A stretch of DNA of 64,000 nucleotides, taken from assembly GCA_014898425.1 (NCBI GenBank), contig RCSZ01000002.1, forward strand, positions 1,550,001 to 1,614,000, read 5' to 3'. A model generated the notes under the pieces. The model saw nothing but the letters and a program-made list of their open reading frames with translations. It was not told the origin of the DNA and ran no database searches. The translations under genes were made by a program, and so were the position numbers. This document shows, in pieces, positions 35,340-47,101 of this stretch. The first letter of the stretch is position 1; every line of letters begins with the position of its first letter. This stretch comes from Botryotinia globosa (lineage: Eukaryota > Ascomycota > Leotiomycetes > Helotiales > Sclerotiniaceae).

Positions 35340-35464
35340 AAGGCTTCATCAGCAGAATAGTTCCCATCATCACAACAGTTCAATCATCTCAAAGATATTC
35401 TAAAACAACTTACAAACCCTTCTCAAACAATTCACTCCTCGAGTCTCTCAAACCAACCATCAAA

Positions 35465-35996
35465 ATGCGTTTCTCCATGATTGCTTCCATCCCCCTCCTC
35501 GTCCTCTCCACCCTTACCTCGGCCGCTCCAGCTGCAATTCCAGCAGCAGCCATCGATGCTCGCGCCGCCTCTACCCAGATCTACTACCTCGTTAACTGCT
35601 TCAACAACATCACCTTCGCAGCCTACGCTGAGATCGACTACTACCCAACCAAGTCTTTGTCTCTCGCCGGCCAGACCCCAAGCAAGACAGCCGTCCTCAG
35701 CACTACTGACTCCATTGACTACGAAGATGGAACTTGGAAAGCCACTACTCCATTCAAGGCAACTGTTGTCATTGGCGAGGATGCTTACACCGCCAAGTCA
35801 GGCTCTACTGTTGGTAGCGCTACCGTCAGCACCTCCACCACTGCCTTGACCTGTGTCCGTCTTACAAGATTTGTCTTGTATGAGCCAAAGGTTGATGTGC
35901 AGTGCTACACCGACTATGCTTGCCATGTAAGTCTCATAAAGTTCCCTCAGTAACAAGTAATCGTCAATTAAGCTAACCCGAACGAATTAGGCATAG
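35465..35996 (+). CDS. Small secreted protein, effector-like
   Basis: 155-aa protein with a clear signal peptide (MRFSMIASIPLLVLSTLTSA), then an Ala-rich propeptide-like stretch ending DARAAS, and a mature part with four cysteines (VNCFNN, LTCVRL, VQCYTD, YACHA). Two exons: 35465-35926 and 35991-35996. The last exon encodes only Ala and the stop, through a 64-bp intron with GTAAGT donor, GCTAACC branch and TTAG acceptor. The mature region is rich in Thr, Ser, Tyr and beta-prone residues. No enzyme motif is visible. Its strong TATA box and C-rich codon choice (TAC, AAC, CTC) suggest high expression. It could be an apoplastic effector, elicitor or structural wall protein; nothing in the sequence decides between these. 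Confidence 0.8.
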
Positions 35997-37096
35997 AGAG
36001 CCCCTCGATATCTTGAGTTCTTCGATCGGCGCCCGCACCGAACGGAGGATGATAATTGATAAACGAGCTCAGGCTCGATTTGGACAATAGACGACTTGAA
36101 AATGATAACTAGTAATAGATGAATTAGGAATGACGGAAAAAAGATGAACGAATGATAATTAGAGAGATTGACGAGTTAATGATTACGATTGGGCACATTC
36201 TTTTGGACTTGGGTCAAGGGATATAAAATAGAGATAAAATTGAATGAAAGACATTTTTCATTATGCTTTGACCCCTCCTGAGTTCAGATGGATTTATTTT
36301 TGAAGACTGTGCAGAAACTGATCTAGGCCCGAGAGCAACAACTTCTTCTCGTAGTTAAGCAGGTATTTGGAAAACAGAAGACCTGTCACTTGCCAGGTCA
36401 TATGTACACATGGAATCTAGATTGGAAGAAACGATTGAAACGATTTTTCTTCTCTCCTTTGTTGAAGTTGGGACGAATATCCCAAGAAACTGCGCATCAA
36501 CACTATTTATAAGTTTTGCTGAAAAGAGTTAAGGCTTACCCACCAATTTAAAGCTCCTGTCAGTACCCCTTAAATTTTAATCCATTTGCCTCCGTAGAAT
36601 CAAGTTTCAAAAATATTTGACGAATGAAATTCGTGAAACGTTACGATCGGAACTTTTGATCTTGTTCCACGGACTCTTTCCAAGGAGACGGGACGACGCC
36701 TAACAACGCCTTGTCCTCCTTGGTAACAAAACTTGGTGATAATACTGGGAACTAATTCATAGATGCATGTAAACAACTCCAAAGAATCGTAGTCAAAGAA
36801 CAGACGGCGCCATGTGTAGTGTGTTCTTGTAGCTTGGTAGCAATATGTCGGGTCATTTTCTGATATATCGACCCGTGGAATGGCAATGTTATATATATCT
36901 TGCTTCTCATCAATGTCTTTCATTTTTCCTTCCTCCTCACCCCTACTCCGGCATATCAGACCGTTTACATTCTTTTTTAACTGAAATTCTTTTTTCTTCG
37001 CTCATTTCCATAATATTTCCAATCATTCATTATCTCCCTCAATTATTTTAGTGTACATTTTCCAACAAATTATTTTGTGATTTATTAACGACCAAG
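35997..37096. other. Intergenic
   Basis: 1.1 kb holding the secreted-protein 3' UTR and the chitin deacetylase promoter, with a TATATATA element at about 36891-36898. No gene supported; the minus-strand frame 36600-36923 has no features. Confidence 0.5.
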
Positions 37097-39056
37097 ATGA
37101 AATCATTCTTTTTAACTCTGGCCACGGGCGTTATGCTCAGTGGTATGGGTCTTGCGTTTCCAGTGGAGGGAACTGATTCCCAAGATCCTGGCTTTCTTGC
37201 CTTTCTTTCCAAGCGAGCCATAAGAAGTACAGACAACACTTGCGGAAATTCGTTCGCAGGAGCAAACAATAGCTATTCTTGTGACGCTACTGTAAACACG
37301 GGAGGATGCTGTTCGGTCTATGGATATTGTGGAAACACGACCGGTATGTTGGCGAATCTCTGAATAACACACAAATTATTGATAGACTAATTTGTATTTG
37401 CCTAGACTACTGCGGAACTGGCTGTCAAACTGCCTTTGGAACTTGTACCGGAACAACAGTCCAACCTTCAGAAAACACTTTCACATGCGGAGCGAGCAAT
37501 GGAGGACTTTCTTGTACTGGAGGACTTTGCTGTTCCACATCGGGATATTGTGGAAACACAACAGATTATTGCGACGCAGGGTGTCAGTCTGCATTTGGAG
37601 CTTGCACCACTGCTGCTACCGACCCAGCTACAGGAGGAACTTGTGGTCCAAACTTTGGTGGTGCAACTTGTGGGGGAAACCAATGCTGTAGTGGTGAGTA
37701 GACGAGTCCCAATTTGCCAATTAACTTACTAATATGTTACAAGTTTCCGGATACTGCGGAACTACCCAAAACTATTGTGCTGATCCAGGGAGTTGCTTAC
37801 TTGGATATGGAAGATGCGACTCAGATGCAACGCCTGCCGGAGCATCAACTCTTAATGTTGCAAGACCATTGATAGGACCTATCACCTACACGGATGACAT
37901 CTATGACTGCGTGCAAAACAACGTTGTAGCTCTTACTTACGATGATGGTCCATATAATTATACCTCCGATCTCCTCGACATTCTAAAGTCGTATGGCTAT
38001 CAAGCAACATTCTTTATCACCGGCAACAACAATGGAAAAGGGAGGATCGATACTACCGCTCCATATCCATCTTTGATTCAACGTATGATTGCCGAAGGAC
38101 ATCAAGTTGCATCTCATACCTGGAGTCATTACTCTCTTTCAAATATTTCACACGATCTTCGAATGCAGCAGATGGTGAAAAATGAGATGGCTTTCAATAA
38201 CATCATCGGAAAGTGGCCAACTTACATGAGACCTCCTTATTCTGATTGTACTGAGGCATCGGGATGCTGGGCAGATATGCAAACTCTAGGGTACCACAGA
38301 GTCTATTTCGATCTGGACACCCAGGATTATTTAAACCCCTTGCCGTCTCAAATTCAGAACTCCAAGAATATTGTGCAGAGAGCACTTGCTTCAACAGGCG
38401 TTCAAGATTATCTGTCTATCCAGCACGATATTGTACAACAATCTGTTGGCAACCTTTCCACCTACTATTTCGATCAAATTAAGGCCAAGGGATGGAAGGG
38501 CGTTACGGTTGGTGATTGTTTGGGTGACACCGATAGAACAAATTGGTATCGCTCTCTCACCTCCGGTTCGACAACGTCATCTTCCGTCGCAGGCTCATCC
38601 CAAAGCGCTTCTGCAAGCGCAAAGACCAGTGGTACATCAGCAACTGGCGCTACAACTGCCCAAAGCTCTGCTGTATCCGCGACCATAACAACTTTGAAAT
38701 CCACCAGCACTGCGCTTAGTTCCGCGAAGTCGTCCACAAGCTCCGTAAAGAGTTCATCGACGGTCAAGCAATCGACCTCGGCGACAGTAGTGAAGCCAAC
38801 CATAGTTCCAATCCCAGCGGCAACATGCGCTGTGACAGTTGGAAATTGGTGCGGTAAGGTTACTCCTTTCAACACCATGTTGACATGCCAAAAATCAGCC
38901 GCTGCCTGTTATGCAGACACCTTGACATGTGCAACGACTGCTGGCTGGAACAACCTTATAAAGTGCGCTGCTTTCACCAAAATTTGCGAGAAGCTGCCAC
39001 TTTATTGCCTGCAGTGCGTCAAAGCTGGTTGTTCGAATACGGCTTTTGGTTATTGA
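37097..39056 (+). CDS. Chitin deacetylase with CBM18 chitin-binding modules
   Basis: Secreted CE4 polysaccharide deacetylase converting chitin to chitosan in the wall or on released oligomers. Exons 37097-37343, 37406-37693 and 37744-39056; introns of 62 and 50 bp fall at Cys-module borders; 615 aa. Signal peptide MKSFFLTLATGVMLSGMGLA. Three hevein-type CBM18 modules follow (CCSVYGYCGN, CCSTSGYCGN, CCSVSGYCGT). The NodB domain has TYDDGP (residues 243-248; D245 base, D246 metal ligand), HTWSH (303-307; two metal His), RPPYSDC, DLDTQDYL and IQHDI. After it comes a Ser/Thr-rich linker of about 80 residues, probably O-glycosylated. Last is a Cys-rich C-terminal domain of about 70 residues (TCAVTVGNWCGKV onward, about ten Cys) that I do not recognise. 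No GPI signal is apparent. Confidence 0.93.
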
Positions 39057-40460
39057 TAGAGCGCAAGTTGTGAGACTTAATGGGATGACGGGCGTAATAA
39101 AATAGTGGGGTAGGATAGTGTTCGCGGACGTATCTGTCATGGTTCCTTGAGGCGTTTGAGTATCAGATTATCTGAAATTGCGTAGCGTTGGGATTGCAGT
39201 CAAGAAATTGTTTCTAATATACTCTTAATTCATGCAGTCGGGTTTGAAAACAATTACTATAAGAGAAGCGTGGCCTTTCACATACATATGCTCTACAGAG
39301 GCGCAAAAAGCGACACATTCATTTAAATAAATAGATAAATAAAATCAGACAATGAAAACATTGAAAGTCTGATTCTGAATAGCGACATCAATATGTGTTC
39401 CTATAATTAATGCCAAATGAATCGCCAAGTTAAAATCTTCTGAATATTCTAATTGATTTTGGGGGCACGCACAGTGTTTCCAATAGCCGGAACTACATTC
39501 CCCTTAAAAGTTCTAATCTTGAGATTCCGAAAATATCATGATTGATTTAACAGATTTTATTGCTTCAAATCAACTTGATGATGAACATTATTTTGATTCT
39601 TAAAATAAGTTCGATATTCAAAAGGAATTGATGATCCAAAGCTTTAGATAGTTGGGCTGCAGTTCGGACTGTTGAATACATACCTAGGTACTCCAGGCGT
39701 GCATTGTACACGTCGTTTTAGAGTCCTTGCATTCTGGAGCGCAGACACAAAGGGGAAACCCCTTGCGCACCCGCCCCTCTTCTCTTCCCAAGATCTGTAA
39801 TTGTGTAATAGCAACAGAACATATATAACTAACTATGTATGTATTGCTATATAATCGTATAATTTAGTCTATTAAAGAAACATGTAACTCTTACAATATA
39901 CAAAAATCCGCAAAAACCTCGGCACAATGATTTCTTCATAGGTTATCAAACATCCAAATCCAAATAACGATTGCTTGGGTTGATCTTGAATATTGAAAAG
40001 GCTGTGCATCTTTGATGTCCCGGTAAAACCATCCTGGTGAAGTGCGAATTCCATGTAAATCAAGAAGTGTCAAATGAAAATGGATCGTGAATTTCGGGTG
40101 ATAATATGGGGAATAAGGACTAATTGACAATGTCATGAATTGTTGAATAGGTCCATTCGATAACTTTGTAAAGTTCGAGATTGATCATTTGCATGATAAA
40201 CTCGGTGTGTGGTAGGTAATATGATACACTGGTCAGGAATCCTAAGTTTCTTCAACCAGTGATATTCCGCTTTGATGCAGAGATTGTGGGCTGCTGATCA
40301 GAAACACGAATGAATTGATGTTTCATCATGCAAAAATAACCCCAACCTTGAGTAGTTTGGCTGTGTACTCAATTGTAGCTGTGAGCCTTTACTTAAAGGT
40401 TGTCGATTCGTACCATTGTAGAACCCTTTTGTGCCTTTTATATTCAGTTTTGTTTTCAAT
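39057..40460. other. Intergenic
   Basis: 1.4 kb with no supported gene. Contains a TACCTAGGTA palindrome at about 39683. Minus-strand frames near 39872-40136 are short and featureless. Confidence 0.5.
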
Positions 40461-43400
40461 ATGTTTTCCGCCTTGAAGAAATCATTGAGGATAGAGCCAA
40501 AGACCGAAGCGCCGAAAAATGATACTCCAAACAAAGAGACGAAAGAAGAGGACAGGATAGAGGATATCATCGTAATCAAAGATCTAGACGCGACGAGAAA
40601 AGAAGGAGAGACTGGAGCAATCGAAGAAGCTAGAGATGAAGATTTGTTTGTGGTGAAAGATCTGGATGCAAGATTGGAAGAGGAAGATACAAAGAGGGAA
40701 CAGAATCTGGGAGTTGAAGAGGGATTGGAGGATAACAAAAGGGAATCCGAAAGCGTCAGAGAGAAACACGTGAAGGAGGAAGATACTTTGGTAGTGAAAG
40801 ATTTAGATGTCAAGGACGAAATCGAGAGTGTGGAAGAGAAAGATGCTAAAGTGGATGAAACTCACGTGGAAACGGACGTTACCGAGGACAACGTTGAAGA
40901 AGAATCAACGCCAGAATTAACGTTACCATCGATATCATCAAAAGACATTGAAATCCCATTATCACTATCACCACCGTCGCCACCATCATCAGAAATTGGT
41001 GATTATGTTGAAGAAAACAAGGGGAAACAAACGCCAACGCCGCTTGCCGCTTCGGCAATTTTTGACACCCCTGGCAACGATCGTTGCTTGGTGGGGTCAC
41101 CGCCGGCAACTACCGCCAATCCTAATTTGGAAGTAAACAAATTTGAGGAAACCAGCACATCCACAACACCACGTCACTCACGTACAATTTCACCAACTCT
41201 TATTGAAAATCATAGTCACACGCAAAATCAAGAAAAGAGGTTTTCTTCTTCCACAACAGATTTTGAAATAAACGCTCCGAATACCCCACCTGCGACACCA
41301 CCTAGGGTTGTGAGGCGGGAAAGATCTGCGAGCCAAAGAGAACGCGAGACACTACGTTCGAGACAATTTTCCGAGGCAGCACGATTACAGAGATCTGCAG
41401 AGAAACCCGAGAAAGGCGAGGAAGAGCTCGGGCTAGGAAGAAGAAGAAAGAGATATCAGCATAGGAATAAATCTAAGGGATCAATTTCAGGCTCAGGGGA
41501 AGCATTGAAAGCAGTTGAACCGCTGCATGAGCATCAGCTTGGAAAGATGGCTTTTGCTGAACAGCAACAGTGGATTACGGTGCAACAGAAGACTTTCACG
41601 AAATGGTAAGCTGACCTGTTGTATTTACGAAGCATGAATGGTTTATTTACTAGAAATTAGGTTGAACACCAAGATAGCGCACAGGAAATTGGAAGTAATA
41701 GATTTGGTTAAAGATTTGAGCGATGGAGTAAGTTCTCTCTGCCAGACGTCTTCTCTTAAATGCTAACATAATAGGTCATTCTCATCCATCTCCTCGAATG
41801 CCTTTCCAACGAATCACTCGGACGATATGCGGCGAAGCCTAAACTACGAGTGCAGCGATTTGAGAACGCAAATTTGTCGCTAGACTTCATCAAATCCAGA
41901 GGTATTCAAATGACAAACATTGGAGCCGAAGATGTTGTGGACGGAAATCGCAAAATCATACTCGGCTTGATCTGGACGCTCATTCTCCGATTTACCATCT
42001 CCGACATCAACTTGGAGGGTATGACTGCAAAAGAAGGTTTATTGCTATGGTGTCAAAGAAAAACAGCTTGCTACGAAGAGGTCGATGTCCGAAATTTTAC
42101 AGACAGTTGGAACGATGGCTTAGCATTCTGTGCATTGCTTGATATCCATCGCCCAGATCTGATCGATTATGATACTTTGGACAAGGATGATCACAGAGGA
42201 AACATGCAATTGGCTTTTGACATCGCTACTAAGGAAATTGGTATTCCGGCACTTTTGGATGTTGAGGATGTCTGCGACGTAGCTAAACCGGATGAAAGGA
42301 GTTTGATGACCTACATAGCCTATTGGTTCCATGCCTTTTCGCAGATGGAGAAGGTGGAGAACGCTGGCCGAAGAGTAGAGAAGTTCGTTAACAACATGCA
42401 AGGAGCTTGGGAGATGCAGAGTGCTTACGAGAAGAGAATGAGAGCACTTTTGAAGAGTATTAAGGAGCAGGTTCTTACTTGGCAAGATGCGACTTTCGAA
42501 GGTACATATGCGGATGCAAAGAAACAAGCGACACACTTTAGTTCATACAAGAGAGGCCAGAAAAGAGAGTGGGTTGCAGAGAAAAGTGATCTTGCAGCAC
42601 TGTTAGGGAACATCAAGACGAAGCTCAGCACATACCGTCTTCGGGCTTATGACCCACCTCCAGAGTTGAGGTTGAGTGTTCTGGATGAAGAATGGGCGAA
42701 GTTAATGAAAGGGGAAATGGCGAGAGGTCAACTGATAAACGAGACCATCAGGGAGTAAGTTTTATGCATGTGCAAACTGAATTTTGCTAATTATTTTTAG
42801 TATCAAAAATGCCTTACGAAGATCTTTCGCCGACAAAGCCAACGACTTCGCAACCACTCTGAATACTATGCAATTGGCAATATCAGGATTGGAGGGTGAC
42901 GTGGAGGATCAACTGGTTCATGTACGCCGATTACATGATAACCTTCCACCTCTCAATCAATTCTTGGATCAAATCGAGGCCATAGACAAGAAGTGCGAGG
43001 AAGCGAATATTGAGGAAAATGATTTTACGACTTACACATACGATGAGCTTTGTTACGAGATGAGTCTTGTCAAAAATTCCGTTGCGAAGAAGTTGGCATT
43101 CTTGGACAACCAAGTAGTGGCTCGTAACATGACAAATTTGACGCCAATACAACTTGAAGAATTCGAAAGTGTTTTCCGACATTTTGATCGCGACGCTACC
43201 AACAGTCTACAAGAGTTGGAATTCAGTGCAGCCTTGGCTTCACTTGGTCTCGTCTTCTCCGAAGACGAAATGCACGACTATTTCCTCGACACATCAAACG
43301 GAAAAGACTACGTAACGTTTGAAGAATTCATCCGATTTATGGTGGATGTCACAGAAGATCAAAATACAGCGGAGCAAGTTTTCCAGTCCTTCCGCGAAGT

Positions 43401-43677
43401 TGCGGACGGCAAACCATATGTTACAGAAATGGATTTGAGACATAGTTTGGTACCCGATGAAGTCATTGAAAAATTGACTCAATTCATACCGATGCATAAA
43501 GGCCCTGATCTACAAGAGGATAGAGGTATGCCACAATATGATTACATTAGTTTCATGGACAAATTACTTGGAGGAAATGAGGAAGATGGAAATGAGGGGG
43601 CTTTAAGCGAATTGACCAATGGAAGAAGTCCAAAGAGAGCGAGTGGGAGTGGTGGAAAGGCAAATGGGGTTCATTGA
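40461..43677 (+). CDS. ain1: Alpha-actinin with long disordered N-terminal extension
   Basis: Actin crosslinker acting at septal contractile rings and other actin arrays in fungi. Four exons: 40461-41605, 41661-41727, 41775-42754, 42801-43677; introns 55, 47 and 46 bp; all phases close; 1022 aa. The actin-binding pair of CH domains spans roughly residues 375-610 (QQKTFTKWLNTKI; LEVIDLVKDLSDGVILI; EGLLLWCQRKTACYE; FTDSWNDGLAFCALL). A shortened rod of two spectrin-like helical repeats follows. The EF-hand pair near 855-910 (DRDATNSLQELE; DTSNGKDYVTFE) keeps several acidic ligands. The first about 370 residues are disordered and charged, and contain three copies of a VKDLD motif (VIKDLDAT, VVKDLDAR, VVKDLDVK). 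The fission yeast orthologue is much shorter, so this extension is the unusual part. Confidence 0.92.
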
Positions 43678-44670
43678 AATGAGAAATTGCTTCTTTGAGG
43701 GGGAAAGAAGCTTACAGGTACTCGATTAAATATATTTTGTCATAGCCAATGCATTCGTATGGTATATCCTTTTTGTATTCGGTAGTTGGTCGGCCTTGGA
43801 TTTAGGATTGGGAGGCTGGAATCGAATTCTCATGGGAATGGCGAATCGAGGAATAAGCGATGGAGTTGAGAATTTAGTTAACCTGGTTTGCTCTGTTTGC
43901 AAACATAATTAGATAACTTTGAAGCATTTGATTGAATTTATGTTTGTGGAAAATTTTAACATTGTCGAGTTTCGTTTGACCTCATCGCCATTGCGTTTCT
44001 AGTCAACTTATTAGTCAAGAGACATTTTTGATATTCAAGTCTCTACTTTTTAATATGACTACCTACTGAAAAAATTCCTTTGAAAATTCAGATGTATTTT
44101 CGATCTTTAAAATTAAAATAGTAACATTCAAAAGAGTAAAATGACCGAAACTGATACATACATTAAACTCCAAATAGCATTTTTAATATTTGAGGTATCA
44201 ATATATAGAATGTTACCACATGAATTTACTACTGTTTTTTTAGTATGTCTGAAACTTTTCAAATGGTTTTTCTCGTAGTTGGGGTGTATCCAACTGCATT
44301 CGATTGCCGTTTTCTCATTGATTTCATCCACCATTTGATTGAGGTTGTCGTTAATAAGCATTAGTTATTCGTTCGTTAACTTTGCTTACTCTTTTGATTT
44401 GCCCACTCGCTATATCGTCAATCGGAATTTACGCCATTCTCGTTCGTTATTCAGAGACATGATGATAATTATATGTACTCTCACCTAAGAGGCTGTTGCA
44501 CATAGAGTTAATGAATACCTAGCCCCGGCATCCCCAACAATTGGTGGCGCTATCTACTACTTACATGCTGCTCACGTTTCTCACCTGGACTCTAATCTGT
44601 GTCTCAATCACTCGAACTCCTTCACAAATTTCTTGCTATACTCGACTTTGAGCCCAAATTTTCCACAACC
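43678..44670. other. Intergenic
   Basis: About 1 kb; 3' end of the actinin gene and upstream DNA of the pseudogene. A minus-strand frame at 44128-44361 is featureless. Confidence 0.5.
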
Positions 44671-45559
44671 ATGAAACTCGTCGTCGCCGGATCAACGGGG
44701 TTTGTCGCTACAGAACTCATCAAACAAGCCCTCTCCAGCCCAGAAATCACATCCATCATAGCCCTTGCTCGTCGTGAAACATCTGTTCCACAAACCCTGG
44801 ACGTAATGCTGACATCACCAAATTCAAAGCACTCATTTGTGAGGATCTCTCAAATTATTCGGAGAGTGTGCAGAAGGAACTTGAGGGCGCTGATGCGTGT
44901 ATTTGGTATTTTTGTTTGCTTTTCCTCTATGATTATATTCTCGACCCCTTCATTTGCCCGCTTACCGATTTAATCTTCGATTGATTGCCGAAATATTAAT
45001 CAATGCCATAGGCTCATTGCAAGAAACCCCTCTAAAATTAAAGATTCAACACTAGATGAAGCGAGGAAATCTGCGTAGAGTACACAGTAAATGGGCTCGA
45101 AATTATTAACCAGCTTCCGCGTGAAACGGGTGCTAGACCCTTTCGGTTCATTTATATCAGTGGACATAAAAGTGAAAGAGATCAGAGTAGATAGCCTTGA
45201 GTTATGGGTGATTATCTTTTGATGCGGATATGTTCTTTTTCTCCTGAAGAGGAAGGATTGAGTATTTAATGGTTCTTTAGGGTGAAGCTGAATCCCGTGT
45301 CATTGATTTTGCTCAAGCGTCAAATGGAACAGTGGAAGCATGTATAGCGAAACCCGGACTGATAGATGTGCCGGATCGTCGGCAAGGGTTGGTGGGTAGT
45401 GTATTATCGACAATTGGGAGAAGTCTTATTGGGCTTCCGAAAGTGGATGTTAGTCAGATCGCGGCGACTTTGTTGGAGCAGCTCGTCAAGGGGATTGAGA
45501 AAGAGACGTTGTCGAATGAGGATTTGATCAGGATTGGTAATAAGGAGTTGAGTGGTTAA
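44671..45559 (+). pseudogene. Rossmann-fold NAD(P)-binding oxidoreductase, broken
   Basis: Relic of a short NmrA/HIM1-like dehydrogenase. The N-terminus is intact (MKLVVAGSTGFVATELIKQ, with the GxxGxxA nucleotide-binding turn). The coding frame is lost at about 44801-44805 (one-base shift), continues in another frame to 44905, and passes an intron-like 44906-45011. It shifts again at about 45073, then meets TAG at 45192-45194 and TGA at 45198-45200, the latter where a Trp would be expected. The next intron (45228-45280) has an ATATGT donor instead of GTATGT. The last exon is still open (GEAESRVIDFAQ to NKELSG, stop 45559) and contains VEACIAKPGLI. Residue-level continuity across the breaks is good, so decay looks recent. 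Sequencing error cannot explain two shifts, two stops and a dead donor together. Confidence 0.85.
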
Positions 45560-45853
45560 GTGAAGTCGCAAAGTCTATTCCGTGGTTAATGGTTCTTCTA
45601 GTTGTGAAGGTTATCGCGCAATTTGGGTGTTAGTCAACGATTATGTATCTCAAGAATGAAATGGGATGGTAGCACTATCAATATACATTGAATTGGTATC
45701 TAATTCATCAAATCTGACTACGACTCAGGCAAGGTATTATGACATCCAGATGTCTACTCTATACCAGGTCCCTGTGCATTGAAACACCCATTTCCTCAAA
45801 TGATATTTTCCCAACTCCTTAATCTACCAAACGCCGTGGAATTTACCCTTCAA

Positions 45854-47101
45854 TTATAAACGAATCCTTCTTTGCCTGTTCTCGAGCCACCAAGAAAGCA
45901 GCGACAAGAGTAATACTGAGCCAGCCAATCCCAAACCAGAACCTCCCAAAATCCATAATTCTACTCTCTTAAGATGCCGCAGTACTATAGCCGCAGCACA
46001 AGTAGTCATTTTTTGTTCCGACGTCACGACTGTCTCCATTAGCTCTATCTCGCTACTCTCACTGCAGGTCCATGGGCTTAATGCCCCACGAAGCCCTTTC
46101 TTCCTAGAGTCATGAGTGTGGACATTGAAAAAAAGACCATTTAATTTAAGTTCATCATTAAGAAGGCGATTTACTTCTTGTTTCATCTGAGAGTAATCGT
46201 TTTTAGGATCAAGCAAAGGAGACCTCGCTTTTCCAAACAGTATATCAAAGCCACCGTTCGCAAAATTATTAGTAGAAAAGTGGTAGCCTGTCGCATTTCC
46301 GAAACCAAACTTGAGAGCTTCCGTGTTGGTATCGAGGATAGAAGGGAGGAATGTGAAGAGCATGGGAATGTCTTCATGAGTGGAGATGCTGAATACTGGG
46401 TTGGTGCATGGGGATGAGAGGGGACAATAATACCCTACATGGTGAACAGGAGAACTGAGAGTATGGGTAACATCGTATGGTACAGCTTTCGGAAATTCTG
46501 AAGGATTAAGGTGCATCATGTCCAGTAGACCTGGAGAGTCGAAGTCGGGATCCAGCGGTCGTCCATTTGAAAGGTGGGGAGTGGTAAAATTGATAAGCTC
46601 TGATCGAAGGGAAAGTGTAGAGCTGCTAAGTAGTATTACAGACGCAATGGTGTTTGTCGTACAACGGGAAGGGGAGTTCTCCTCAGAGTAATTGGCACAG
46701 ATAGCGGTGACATCGCTGAATGACACAGATGTCTTTTTAGTGTAAGCACCTGCTGCTTCAAGCGACCATGCTGACGTGTGATCATTTCCATGGCTCCTGT
46801 ATCCGGAATTTGAGTCTGATGAAAGCTTGCCTAGATGATTCGTAAATCTCGAGGGATCCAAAGTAGCGTTCTCATGGGAGCAATCACCGAAGTTCGTAGC
46901 CTCCCCTGAGGAGTATCGAACCGTATTGTACAGAATCATGTTCAGTAATATCACCACTGCCAGATATTGGATTGCGAATTTCAGAGACATGCTTTCAGAT
47001 TTACTGGCTACTGCCTTATTCTCATCTTGAGCTGTTGAATCGAGTGTGGTGACCGGTAACTTTTCTTTAGATGATGCAACACCTGATTGTGAAGACTCCA
47101 T
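45854..47101 (-). CDS. Hypothetical membrane glycoprotein, 415 aa
   Basis: Single exon, 415 aa, family not recognised. A charged cytosolic-looking N-terminus precedes a transmembrane segment at about residues 42-60 (FAIQYLAVVILLNMILY). Then comes a large region of about 320 residues with several Asn-X-Ser/Thr sites (NAT, NYS, NFT) and six or more cysteines (DCSHE, ICANY, RCTTN, YCPLSSPC), suggesting a lumenal or extracellular domain. A second membrane segment near the C-terminus (LWILGGSGLGLAGSVLLL) ends in a basic tail (ENRQRRIRL). The pattern fits a two-pass plasma-membrane or vacuolar protein. Frames on the other strand inside it are shadows. Being long and intron-free supports coding status; function is unknown. 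Confidence 0.75.
   Translation of the reverse strand: MESSQSGVASSKEKLPVTTLDSTAQDENKAVASKSESMSLKFAIQYLAVVILLNMILYNTVRYSSGEATNFGDCSHENATLDPSRFTNHLGKLSSDSNSGYRSHGNDHTSAWSLEAAGAYTKKTSVSFSDVTAICANYSEENSPSRCTTNTIASVILLSSSTLSLRSELINFTTPHLSNGRPLDPDFDSPGLLDMMHLNPSEFPKAVPYDVTHTLSSPVHHVGYYCPLSSPCTNPVFSISTHEDIPMLFTFLPSILDTNTEALKFGFGNATGYHFSTNNFANGGFDILFGKARSPLLDPKNDYSQMKQEVNRLLNDELKLNGLFFNVHTHDSRKKGLRGALSPWTCSESSEIELMETVVTSEQKMTTCAAAIVLRHLKRVELWILGGSGLGLAGSVLLLSLLSWWLENRQRRIRL

Noticed and set aside
38474..38878. 134-codon antisense frame in the chitin deacetylase
   Set aside because: Mirror of the Ser/Thr-rich linker on the plus strand; low complexity creates long antisense frames.
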